The position numbers and the translations under genes are program-made. The notes beneath the pieces are model-generated. The model did not search any database. It had not been told where the DNA came from and worked only from the letters and a program-made list of their open reading frames with translations. Positions 1-5,098 of a DNA stretch of 5,098 nucleotides are shown in pieces; within the stretch, counting starts at the first letter, position 1, and every line of letters begins with the position of its first letter. Source of the DNA: JBNKLG01 sp050292235 (GTDB taxonomy: Bacteria > Pseudomonadota > Gammaproteobacteria > Chromatiales > Chromatiaceae); the NCBI GenBank assembly GCA_050292235.1, contig JBNKLG010000120.1:1-5098 (forward strand), read 5' to 3'.

Positions 1-142
1 TTAACAGGGTCAATTTCTCTTCTTCGGTGATCAGCGCATCCTCGGTCTGCTTTTTCAGGCCAGCTTCGGCCAACTGAGTCAGCAGGCGTTCCGTCGGAAT
101 ACCCACATCTTCAGCAAGTTGTTTTACAGTCACATCACTCAT
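1..142 (-). CDS. infB: Translation initiation factor IF-2, N-terminal fragment (runs off the left edge)
   Basis: IF2 is the cytoplasmic GTPase that places formyl-methionyl initiator tRNA on the 30S subunit and promotes 50S joining. Only the first 47 codons are present. They begin MSDVTVKQLAEDVGIP and continue with a TERLLTQLAEAGLKK stretch, which matches the small IF2 N-terminal domain (E. coli begins MTDVTIKTLA and has VERLVQQFADAGIRK at the same place). The GTPase domain, G motifs and C-terminal fMet-tRNA-binding domain lie outside the window. The ATG is at 142-140 and is preceded by a GGGAG ribosome binding site 8 bases upstream, which fixes the start. The gene follows nusA after 57 bases with no terminator between them, as expected for the nusA-infB operon. 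Identification rests on the N-terminal match plus gene order; the frame stays open to the edge, so there is no sign of truncation other than the window itself. Confidence 0.95.
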   Translation of the reverse strand, partial: MSDVTVKQLAEDVGIPTERLLTQLAEAGLKKQTEDALITEEEKLTLL

Positions 143-150
143 GTCTTGGT

Positions 151-155
151 CTCCC
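151..155 (-). promoter_or_regulatory. Ribosome binding site of infB
   Basis: GGGAG on the minus strand, 8 bases before the infB ATG. It is the clearest Shine-Dalgarno sequence in the rimP-nusA-infB operon; nusA has only a weak GTGAG at 1710-1706 (9 bases before its ATG) and rimP has none. This would allow strong independent initiation of infB, although that consequence is inferred. Confidence 0.7.
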
Positions 156-199
156 AACAGGACGCTGCCTTGGATTCAGTCTCACCCGGTCTCTATTAT

Positions 200-1696
200 T
201 TATTCGAACCAGGGCGCCCGAGCCGCCATGATCAATTGTCCAGCCCACTCCTCGTCCATATCATCCAGCACCATGAGTTCATCAATGGACTGTTCCGCCA
301 GATCTTCCTGGGTACAAATACCGATAGCCGCCATTTTGAAGGCCAAATCCCGATTCATACCCTCCAAAGCCAGCAGATCTTCGGCAGGCTCAACCCGGTT
401 CTCTTCTTTGGCAATGGCCTGGGTCAGCAGGACGTCCTTGGCTCGATCCCGTAGCGAAGTCACCAGTTCTTCGTCAAACTCTTCGATCTGCAGGAACTCA
501 TTCAGGGGCACGTAGGCCACCTCATCCACCGTAGAGAAGCCCTCTTCCACCAGAATGGTGGCGATCTCTTCATCGACATCCAGCTTATCCATGAAGCCCT
601 GAATCAGATTGCGAACCTCCTGCAGATTTTTCTCTTCCGCCTGATCGACGTTCATCACGTTGAGGTCCCAGCCCGTCAGTTGGCTGGCAAGGCGTACATT
701 CTGTCCACCTTTGCCGATGGCCTGGGACAGATTTTCTTCTTTGACCGCGATATCCATGCTGTGGGAATCCTCATCCACCACGATGGAGACCACGTCTGCT
801 GGTGACATGGCATTGATGACAAACTGAGCAGGGTTATCATTCCAAAGAATGATATCCACCCGCTCGCCATTGAGTTCATTGGAGACCGCCTGAACCCGAG
901 AACCGCGCATGCCGACGCAGGCACCTACGGGATCCAGCCGGGGATCGTTGGATTTGACAGCGATCTTGGCGCGGGAACCCGGATCACGGGCCGCCTGGAC
1001 AATCTCAATCAGTCCCTCACCCACTTCCGGCACTTCCAGCTTAAAGAGCTCGATGATGAGCTCAGGCAGAGTACGGCTGACGAAGAGCTGTGGACCCCGC
1101 AGTTCCGAGCGCACTTCATAGAGGTAACCACGCAGGCGGTCACCAATGCGGACCGATTCACGGTTGATCAGATGTTCACGACCGATGAAAGCCTCGGCAT
1201 TGCCACCCAAGTCAAGAAAGACATTGCCTTTATCAACCCGTTTGACGATACCGGTAATGAGTTCGCCAACATGATCCTGATAGGCGTCGACCACCTTGGC
1301 CCGTTCGGCCTCACGCACTTTCTGCACGATAACCTGCTTGGCAGCCTGGGCGGCGATGCGACCAAACTCAACAGACTCCGTGGCCTCTTCAAGAAAATCA
1401 CCAACCTGGATATCGGACTGCTGTTCGCGGGCATCACTGAGGCGAATTTGACTGTCAGGAAATTCCAGGCCAACCTCTGGATCGAGAGCCTCATCATCGA
1501 TCACCTCCCAGCGGCGAAAACTGGCATAGTTACCGGTTTTGCGGTCGATTTCCACGCGAACATCGACATCCAACCCCGATTTTTTGCGGGTTGCCGAAGC
1601 CAGGGCTGCCTCCATAGCGTCAAAGATGACCTCTTTAGCCACGCCACGCTCATTGGAAACGGCATCAATAACCAGAAGAATTTCTTTATTGTTCAT
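200..1696 (-). CDS. nusA: Transcription termination/antitermination factor NusA
   Basis: NusA binds RNA polymerase during elongation, modulates pausing and intrinsic termination, and takes part in N- and rRNA-type antitermination complexes. At 498 residues it is almost exactly the E. coli length (495). The N-terminal RNA-polymerase-binding domain spans about 1-130 and ends in the conserved KQVIVQKVREAER (120-132). The S1 domain is about 140-205. KH1 follows, with DPVGACVGMRGSRVQA (255-270) carrying its GxxG. KH2 is about 300-350 with GKGGQNVRLASQLTGW (328-343). Two acidic C-terminal repeats (AR1 about 365-425, AR2 about 435-498) carry LVEEGFSTVDEVAYVP and MAAIGICTQEDLAEQ helix-hairpin-helix-like segments. 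The AR repeats are the proteobacterial form that contacts the alpha-subunit CTD. The ATG start aligns with E. coli MNKEILAVVEAVSNE. It lies 34 bases after rimP and 57 bases before infB, in one operon. In E. coli NusA autoregulates this operon; whether it does so here is inference. Confidence 0.98.
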   Translation of the reverse strand: MNNKEILLVIDAVSNERGVAKEVIFDAMEAALASATRKKSGLDVDVRVEIDRKTGNYASFRRWEVIDDEALDPEVGLEFPDSQIRLSDAREQQSDIQVGDFLEEATESVEFGRIAAQAAKQVIVQKVREAERAKVVDAYQDHVGELITGIVKRVDKGNVFLDLGGNAEAFIGREHLINRESVRIGDRLRGYLYEVRSELRGPQLFVSRTLPELIIELFKLEVPEVGEGLIEIVQAARDPGSRAKIAVKSNDPRLDPVGACVGMRGSRVQAVSNELNGERVDIILWNDNPAQFVINAMSPADVVSIVVDEDSHSMDIAVKEENLSQAIGKGGQNVRLASQLTGWDLNVMNVDQAEEKNLQEVRNLIQGFMDKLDVDEEIATILVEEGFSTVDEVAYVPLNEFLQIEEFDEELVTSLRDRAKDVLLTQAIAKEENRVEPAEDLLALEGMNRDLAFKMAAIGICTQEDLAEQSIDELMVLDDMDEEWAGQLIMAARAPWFE

Positions 1697-1730
1697 GCAG
1701 TCAGTCTCACTTCACTGAAACCCAATACCC

Positions 1731-2204
1731 TTACATCTCCGGCACCAGCCGGGCACTTTGAATCACGGACAGAGGCACCCGATACGCCTCGCCATCCGAA
1801 GACAACAACACCTCATCATCTTCCACGCCACCCAGCACACCCTGCAGCTTGCGTCGCCCCTGCCACTTGCCCTGCAGCTTGAGCACTGCTGCATGACCGC
1901 TGAAACGACGAAAATGGTCAACAGTAAACAGGGGGCGATCCAAGCCCGGCGAGGAGATCTCCAGGTGATAATTCTCATGAATCGGATCTTCCAGATCCAA
2001 TACACCACTCAGCTGGTGGCTGACAGCACCACAGTCGTCGAGGGTGATACCCGTTTCCTTATCAATATAGATCCTCAACACACCGGGGCCACGCTGACCA
2101 CTGATGTATTCGAGACCCACCCATTCGTAACCCATAGCTTCCACCACCGGCTGCAGAGATCCATTAAGGCGGTTATTTACAAGGGCCATATCATCAAAAG
2201 CCAT
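1731..2204 (-). CDS. rimP: Ribosome maturation factor RimP
   Basis: RimP is a cytoplasmic factor needed for maturation of the 30S ribosomal subunit. The 157-residue product has the N-terminal alpha/beta domain with GVLRIYID (41-48) and DDCGAVSHQLSGVLDLEDPI (56-75), the family signature SSPGLDRPLF (84-93), and a C-terminal Sm-like beta domain (about 95-157) ending in SARLVPEM, all close to E. coli RimP (150 residues). The start is uncertain. The first ATG, at 2204, lies only four bases beyond the T-run of a terminator and has no room for a ribosome binding site. An in-frame ATG at 2189 (residue 6, MALVNNRL) gives an N-terminus that aligns residue for residue in length with E. coli RimP, but it also lacks a recognisable Shine-Dalgarno sequence. 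The longer form is given here. It is the first protein gene of the rimP-nusA-infB operon, downstream of tRNA-fMet. Confidence 0.96.
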   Translation of the reverse strand: MAFDDMALVNNRLNGSLQPVVEAMGYEWVGLEYISGQRGPGVLRIYIDKETGITLDDCGAVSHQLSGVLDLEDPIHENYHLEISSPGLDRPLFTVDHFRRFSGHAAVLKLQGKWQGRRKLQGVLGGVEDDEVLLSSDGEAYRVPLSVIQSARLVPEM

Positions 2205-2208
2205 AAGT

Positions 2209-2233
2209 AAAAAAAATGGGCCATAGGCCCATT
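2209..2233 (-). terminator. Intrinsic terminator in the rimP leader, abutting the start codon
   Basis: Read on the minus strand, AATGGGCC and GGCCCATT form a perfect 8-base-pair stem around a three-base TAT loop. The stem is followed directly by six further T residues, giving a run of eight including the last two of the stem. This is a textbook rho-independent terminator pointing toward rimP. Its T-run ends four bases before the upstream rimP ATG, so it must either be read through or regulated for operon expression. The A-run on the left makes it far weaker as a terminator in the plus direction, where no gene needs it. It is the second of two terminators after the tRNA gene. In E. coli, terminators in the same place are targets of cold-shock-protein antitermination; a similar role here is inferred. 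Confidence 0.8.
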
Positions 2234-2285
2234 CGTTTACACCCTATTGCCAACGAGCCTGGTAAGAACGCTGAAACAAGGCATT

Positions 2286-2308
2286 AAAAAAACCCCGAAG
2301 CCGGGGTT
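2286..2308 (-). terminator. Intrinsic terminator of the tRNA-fMet gene
   Basis: On the minus strand, AACCCCG and CGGGGTT form a 7-base-pair GC-rich stem with a GCTT loop, followed by five more T residues (seven counting the end of the stem). It begins eight bases after the CCA end of the tRNA and is the expected 3' boundary of the tRNA transcript. Its distance from the tRNA leaves a short 3' trailer for processing. It is followed 52 bases later by a second terminator. Confidence 0.88.
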
Positions 2309-2316
2309 CATCGAAA

Positions 2317-2393
<77 letters not shown>

Positions 2394-2405
2394 ATCGATC
2401 AGAGC

Positions 2406-2434
2406 ATGTTACCAGCCGATATCCCTTTGGGCAA
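2406..2434 (-). promoter_or_regulatory. Candidate sigma-70 promoter for tRNA-fMet and the rimP operon
   Basis: On the minus strand a -35 element TTGCCC (2434-2429) is separated by exactly 17 bases from a -10 element TAACAT (2411-2406). A TG one base before the -10 makes it an extended -10 promoter. Each hexamer matches four of six consensus positions. The tRNA begins 12 bases after the -10, so a transcript start about 5 bases before the mature 5' end is predicted. No comparably good promoter was seen between the tRNA and rimP, so this is the best candidate for driving the whole operon. Confidence 0.6.
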
Positions 2435-2473
2435 GCCCGAACTCACTTTTCTTTTGGAGCCAGGGTATCCCTC

Positions 2474-2779
2474 TCAACCTCCCCGACGCATCGGTTTGCC
2501 GTCCGCCGCGCGTTTTTTGCGCATCTCCTTAGGATCAGCAATCAGGGGCCGGTAGATCTCTACCCGGTCGCCATCCTGGAGTGCGGCATTTTTCTTGGCT
2601 GCCTTTCCAAAGATACCAACGTCGGCCTTGGCCCAGTCGATATCGGCATGGCGATCCAGAATACCGCTTTTGTTCACGGCCTCTTCCAGGGTCATCCCCT
2701 CATCACCCTGCACAGCCAGGACCGTTTGAATATCAGAAAGCGCGTAAACCACCTCAACTTGTAATTTCTCATTTGCCAT
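2474..2779 (-). CDS. rnfH: RnfH family ubiquitin-like (beta-grasp) protein
   Basis: A 101-residue member of the RnfH family, predicted to adopt a ubiquitin/ThiS/MoaD-like beta-grasp fold; no firmly established biochemical role is known to me. The N-terminal strand LQVEVVYAL (6-14) and the helix LEEAVNKSGILDRHADIDW match E. coli RnfH. The hallmark DGDRVEIYRPLIADPKEMR (69-87) is nearly identical to it, and a basic tail follows. There is no C-terminal Gly-Gly of the kind used for adenylation by ThiS or MoaD in the conserved core; the terminal GG comes at the end of a divergent basic tail and I would not read function into it. The ATG at 2779 is chosen because it aligns with the E. coli start; a longer upstream reading would run far into ratA. 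It overlaps the end of ratA by 11 bases. No terminator is evident between this gene and the tRNA promoter. Confidence 0.93.
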   Translation of the reverse strand: MANEKLQVEVVYALSDIQTVLAVQGDEGMTLEEAVNKSGILDRHADIDWAKADVGIFGKAAKKNAALQDGDRVEIYRPLIADPKEMRKKRAADGKPMRRGG

Positions 2780-3203
2780 AGAGTTTTGTCGCCCTTTTAC
2801 AGAAAGCATCCACCAGGGATTCCACCACCTGACTGAACAATGTACCAAAAGCCTTATCGATCAAGGCCCCGGCAAACTCAAATTCCAGATTCAACTCTAC
2901 TTTGCAGGCCTGTTCATTCAATGCCGTAAATATCCAGGCACCCTGCAATCGTTTGAAAGGGCCTTGGTGCAGGCCAATCTCAATGCGACTGAACTCCGTC
3001 AGCTTGTTACAGGTCGAGAAGCTCTTTCTCATGCCCATGCGGCTGATTTCGATCTCGCCACAGAGTTCATCATCTTCTCGGGATAGGAGACGACTATTAG
3101 AGCACCAGGGCAAAAATTCCCGATAGGCATCCACATCATTAACCAGTTCAAACATCTGACGACTGGTATAGGGCACCAGCGCCGTCTTATAGACTCGATT
3201 CAA
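2769..3203 (-). CDS. ratA: RatA family protein (START/COQ10-like fold)
   Basis: A 144-residue SRPBCC-superfamily protein resembling E. coli RatA, reported as a toxin that binds the 50S subunit and blocks subunit association. The family is also related to the ubiquinone-binding COQ10/START proteins, so a lipid or quinone role is an alternative. Recognisable segments are TALVPYTSRQMFELVNDVDA (7-26), REFLPWC (28-34), GPFKRLQGAWIF (81-92), the strand KVELNLEFEFAG (101-112) and a C-terminal amphipathic helix ending VDAFCKRATKLYGK. The start codon is TTG at 3203-3201. It is supported because the resulting N-terminus has the same length as that of E. coli RatA, whereas the next in-frame Met (residue 17) would delete the first strand. 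The TTG overlaps the TGA stop of the upstream transporter (TTGA), suggesting coupled translation. A GGGG lies about 8 bases upstream. It overlaps rnfH by 11 bases. Confidence 0.93.
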   Translation of the reverse strand: MNRVYKTALVPYTSRQMFELVNDVDAYREFLPWCSNSRLLSREDDELCGEIEISRMGMRKSFSTCNKLTEFSRIEIGLHQGPFKRLQGAWIFTALNEQACKVELNLEFEFAGALIDKAFGTLFSQVVESLVDAFCKRATKLYGK

Positions 3204-4570
3204 CCCAACAACCCCAATTCATTCAGAAATACAAACACCAAAGCAACCGGCGCCAGATAACGGGTAGCCAGATACCAAAGCTGAAACATGGACTCCTTTT
3301 CCATAGCCAACTCCTCTTTGGCCGAAGACTTGCTCATACGCCAGGTAGCAAAGATCGACATGGCCAGACCACCGATGGGCAACATGAAGTTGGTGGTCAA
3401 AAGATCCAGCATATCGAAGACGCCGTTTTTTTTCTTGTTGCCCAAAAATTCAAAGTTAAAGGCCCAGTCATTGAAAGACAATACCGTCAGCAATCCCAAG
3501 AACCAGGTGATGGCGGCCACTAATACAGAGGCCCGCCGCCGCTGCATATCATGGTTCTCCACCAGCCAGGCCACCGCTGGCTCAATCAATGAAATGGCTG
3601 AGGTCCAGGCAGCAAACACCAATAACACAAAAAACAGCGTAGCGAACAGACTGCCGAAAGGCATCTGACTAAAAGCGATGGGTAAGGTCTGAAAGACCAG
3701 CCCAGGGCCCTTGCCCGGTTCCAATCCGTTGGCAAAGACAATGGGGAAAATCACCATGCCAGCCAGCAGCGCCACCAGGGTATCCATCACTGCCACCGTC
3801 AAAGCCGTTTTGCCAATGGAGGTATCGGAGGGCAGATAGGAACCATACATCATGATGGCCCCCATCCCCAGACTGAGGGTAAAAAAGGCGTGCCCCAGGG
3901 CCGTGAGCACACCGCCAGTACTGATCTTGCTGAAGTCAGGATAAAAGAGAAAGCTCAACCCCTGACCGAAGGCACCCGTCGTCATGCTATAGCCCAGCAA
4001 TACCAATAGCAGCAAAAAGAGGGCTGGCATCATGATGCGCACCGCCCGTTCCAATCCAGAACGAACACCACGAGAGATGACAAAGGCATTCATCACCATG
4101 AAGAGGCTATGCCAGGCGAAAAGCTTTACCGGATCAGCCAGCAGACCGCCAAACAACTGGCCGGAGGTCTCAGCATTGAGTTCAACCAACTCCCCTGAAA
4201 CCGCCTTTCCCACATAGTCCAGCGCCCATCCGGCTATCACACTGTAATAGGAGAGAATCAGTACACCCGCCAGCACGCCAGCCCATCCCACCAAAGACCA
4301 GAGGCCGGTGCGATCCTCCTCATGGGCCAGGGTCCGCATGGCGTTAATAGGGCTCTGCCGACCACGACGGCCCAGCATGACCTCTGAGATCATCACTGGC
4401 AACCCTACCAGAACGACACAGCCCAGATAGACCAAAACAAAGGCACCGCCACCGTTTTCACCAGCGATATAAGGGAACTTCCAGATATTGCCCAGACCGA
4501 CCGCCGAACCGGTGGCTGCCAGGATAAACGCAAAATGAGAGGACCATTGCCCATGGATGGATTGTCGCAT
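3200..4570 (-). CDS. Sodium-dependent NSS/SNF-family amino-acid-type transporter
   Basis: An inner-membrane secondary transporter of the neurotransmitter:sodium symporter family (LeuT fold), 456 residues. The first transmembrane segment has the family signature GSAVGLGNIWKFPYIAGENGG (21-41). Residues that in LeuT line the sodium sites have counterparts: G21, A23, V24 and N28 in TM1, T231 in the FFTLSLGMGA segment of TM6, N281 in TM7, and A320, T323 and S324 in TM8. Y109 in LSYYSVIAGW corresponds to the LeuT substrate-carboxylate tyrosine. I estimate eleven transmembrane segments, the last at about 438-456, as in the shorter bacterial members lacking TM12. Substrate cannot be told from sequence; amino acids or related amines are typical. 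The ATG has a strong GGGGGAG ribosome binding site 9 bases upstream and a candidate promoter in the divergent gap with smpB. Its stop overlaps the ratA start by 4 bases. Confidence 0.95.
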   Translation of the reverse strand: MRQSIHGQWSSHFAFILAATGSAVGLGNIWKFPYIAGENGGGAFVLVYLGCVVLVGLPVMISEVMLGRRGRQSPINAMRTLAHEEDRTGLWSLVGWAGVLAGVLILSYYSVIAGWALDYVGKAVSGELVELNAETSGQLFGGLLADPVKLFAWHSLFMVMNAFVISRGVRSGLERAVRIMMPALFLLLLVLLGYSMTTGAFGQGLSFLFYPDFSKISTGGVLTALGHAFFTLSLGMGAIMMYGSYLPSDTSIGKTALTVAVMDTLVALLAGMVIFPIVFANGLEPGKGPGLVFQTLPIAFSQMPFGSLFATLFFVLLVFAAWTSAISLIEPAVAWLVENHDMQRRRASVLVAAITWFLGLLTVLSFNDWAFNFEFLGNKKKNGVFDMLDLLTTNFMLPIGGLAMSIFATWRMSKSSAKEELAMEKESMFQLWYLATRYLAPVALVFVFLNELGLLG

Positions 4571-4579
4571 CGATTGTCA

Positions 4580-4586
4580 CTCCCCC
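4580..4586 (-). promoter_or_regulatory. Ribosome binding site of the NSS transporter
   Basis: GGGGGAG on the minus strand, 9 bases before the ATG at 4570. It is the strongest Shine-Dalgarno sequence in the window and fixes the transporter start. Confidence 0.75.
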
Positions 4587-4604
4587 TTTTACAGCATCTA
4601 CCGC

Positions 4605-4633
4605 ATTGTCCGGGATTCGTCCCCTCGCCTCAA
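4605..4633 (-). promoter_or_regulatory. Candidate sigma-70 promoter for the transporter-ratA-rnfH operon
   Basis: On the minus strand TTGAGG (4633-4628) and GACAAT (4610-4605) are separated by 17 bases; each matches four of six consensus positions. A transcript start near 4598 would leave a leader of about 28 bases with the strong ribosome binding site. The spacer and -35 element lie inside an inverted repeat whose inner edge touches the -10 element. Confidence 0.5.
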
Positions 4634-4647
4634 GAAGAGGAATCCCG
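4611..4647. repeat. Inverted repeat in the smpB/transporter divergent region
   Basis: CGGGATTC at 4611-4618 is mirrored exactly by GAATCCCG at 4640-4647, with 21 bases between. Within the spacer a smaller inverted pair, CCTC (4628-4631) and GAGG (4637-4640), overlaps the right arm by one base. The repeat covers the -35 and spacer of the transporter promoter, and its right arm falls in the expected -35 zone of smpB. It could be a protein-binding site or a chance palindrome. It lacks a T-run and so is not an intrinsic terminator in either direction. Confidence 0.5.
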
Positions 4648-4668
4648 CCCATCGGTTCAGCTCTGAAG

Positions 4669-4674
4669 TACAAT
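4669..4674 (+). promoter_or_regulatory. Candidate -10 element of smpB
   Basis: TACAAT, five of six matches to the sigma-70 -10 consensus, 8 bases before the smpB ATG. No good -35 hexamer occurs 15-19 bases upstream and there is no TG extension, so activity might depend on another factor. Its closeness to the ATG would put the transcript start at or within about two bases of the start codon. Confidence 0.4.
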
Positions 4675-4682
4675 GCCCGGTT

Positions 4683-5098
4683 ATGACAAAGAAAAACCAA
4701 AAAGCGAACAGCAACAGCATCGCCCTCAACAAAAAGGCCCGTCACGATTATTTCATCGAGGACAACTACGAGGCCGGTATCGCCCTGCAAGGCTGGGAGG
4801 TCAAAAGCCTGCGCGCCGGAAAGGCCCAGTTGGTAGACAGCTACGTCTTTATCAAAGCGGGCGAAGCCTATATCTCCAACCTGCTGATCACCCCTTTGCA
4901 AACCGCCTCCACCCACATCAATCCCGAACCCACCCGGGTACGAAAACTGCTGCTGCACCGCCAGGAGATCGACCGCCTGCTGGGTGCTGTCGAGCGTAAG
5001 GGCTACACCCTCATCGCCCTCGCCCTCTACTGGCGCAAAGGCAAGGTCAAGATCGACATCGGCCTGGCCAAGGGCAAAAAACAGCACGACAAAAGAGC
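4683..5098 (+). CDS. smpB: SsrA-binding protein SmpB, N-terminal part (runs off the right edge)
   Basis: SmpB is the cytoplasmic RNA-binding partner of tmRNA in trans-translation; it carries the tmRNA into stalled ribosomes so that the nascent peptide is tagged. 138 codons are present of an expected total of about 160. The product begins MTKKNQKANSNSIALNKKARH and contains the hallmark GWEVKSLRAGKAQLVDSYV (37-55), STHINPEPTRVRKLLLHRQE (76-95), a GYTLIALALYW strand (107-117) and KGKKQHDKR (130-138), all matching E. coli SmpB. The C-terminal tail, which inserts into the decoding centre as a helix, begins at the cut and is mostly missing. The ATG is fixed by alignment with E. coli; no in-frame upstream ATG, GTG or TTG is near. 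No Shine-Dalgarno sequence precedes it. It is transcribed divergently from the transporter-ratA-rnfH genes, an smpB/ratA/rnfH neighbourhood also known in E. coli but without the transporter. The ssrA gene is not in the window. Confidence 0.96.
   Translation, partial: MTKKNQKANSNSIALNKKARHDYFIEDNYEAGIALQGWEVKSLRAGKAQLVDSYVFIKAGEAYISNLLITPLQTASTHINPEPTRVRKLLLHRQEIDRLLGAVERKGYTLIALALYWRKGKVKIDIGLAKGKKQHDKR

Noticed and set aside
119..515. Overlapping plus-strand open frames near the left edge
   Set aside because: They are antisense to infB and nusA, with composition expected of reverse-complement coding DNA.
1172..1882. 236-residue open frame on the plus strand
   Set aside because: It lies opposite the nusA and rimP genes, is low-complexity at its C-terminus, resembles no family and crosses the boundary of two clear genes. 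It is a shadow.
2177..2232. Tiny leader-peptide frames starting in the terminator hairpin before rimP (ATG at 2232 and at 2224 on the minus strand)
   Set aside because: They are 12 and 15 codons, have no ribosome binding site, no run of regulatory codons, and arise from the palindrome and the T-run by chance.
2234..2285. Weak promoter-like pair TTACCA / TGTAAA between the two terminators on the minus strand
   Set aside because: The spacing is 18 and only four of six positions match in each element. The predicted start would fall inside the second terminator stem. Too weak to annotate.
2396..2405. boxA-like TGCTCTGA just upstream of the tRNA
   Set aside because: It lies between the -10 element and the predicted transcript start, so most of it would not be in the RNA.
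2427..2436. Short GGGC/GCCC palindrome overlapping the tRNA promoter -35 as a possible rnfH terminator
   Set aside because: Only four base pairs with a two-base loop and no T-run follows; not a terminator.
4458..5087. 209-residue open frame on the minus strand across the smpB region
   Set aside because: It is antisense to smpB, covers the divergent promoter region and the transporter start, and has no family-like features; smpB on the plus strand is unmistakable.

Overview
The window comes from a gammaproteobacterium of moderate GC content. All eight genes are housekeeping or core types whose proteins resemble their Escherichia coli counterparts closely enough to recognise by eye. The gene order is not that of E. 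coli, so a lineage outside the Enterobacterales is likely; I cannot name a genus. There are no insertion sequences, CRISPR arrays, prophage genes or signs of recent transfer, and no gap longer than about 120 bases without a gene.

Layout: everything from 1 to 4570 lies on the minus strand. Read in the direction of transcription it runs: a sodium-dependent NSS/SNF-family transporter (4570-3200), ratA (3203-2769), rnfH (2779-2474), an initiator tRNA-fMet gene (2393-2317), two successive intrinsic terminators (2308-2286 and 2233-2209), rimP (2204-1731), nusA (1696-200), and the first 47 codons of infB (142 to the window edge). On the plus strand, diverging from the transporter, smpB starts at 4683 and runs off the right edge.

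How the genes work together: tRNA-fMet, rimP, nusA and infB form the classic transcription/translation-factor operon, comprising initiator tRNA, 30S maturation factor, transcription elongation/termination factor and initiation factor IF2. A terminator hairpin sits directly before rimP, so expression of rimP-nusA-infB from the tRNA promoter would require read-through. The transporter, ratA and rnfH overlap by 4 and 11 bases and look translationally coupled. ratA and rnfH are usual neighbours of smpB, while the transporter is an addition at this place.

No undescribed system was found. The points most worth a second look are the terminator abutting the rimP start, the U1/U72 mismatch in the initiator tRNA, an 8-base inverted repeat in the smpB/transporter divergent control region, a possibly leaderless smpB mRNA, and the junction of two gene neighbourhoods that lie far apart in E. 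coli.
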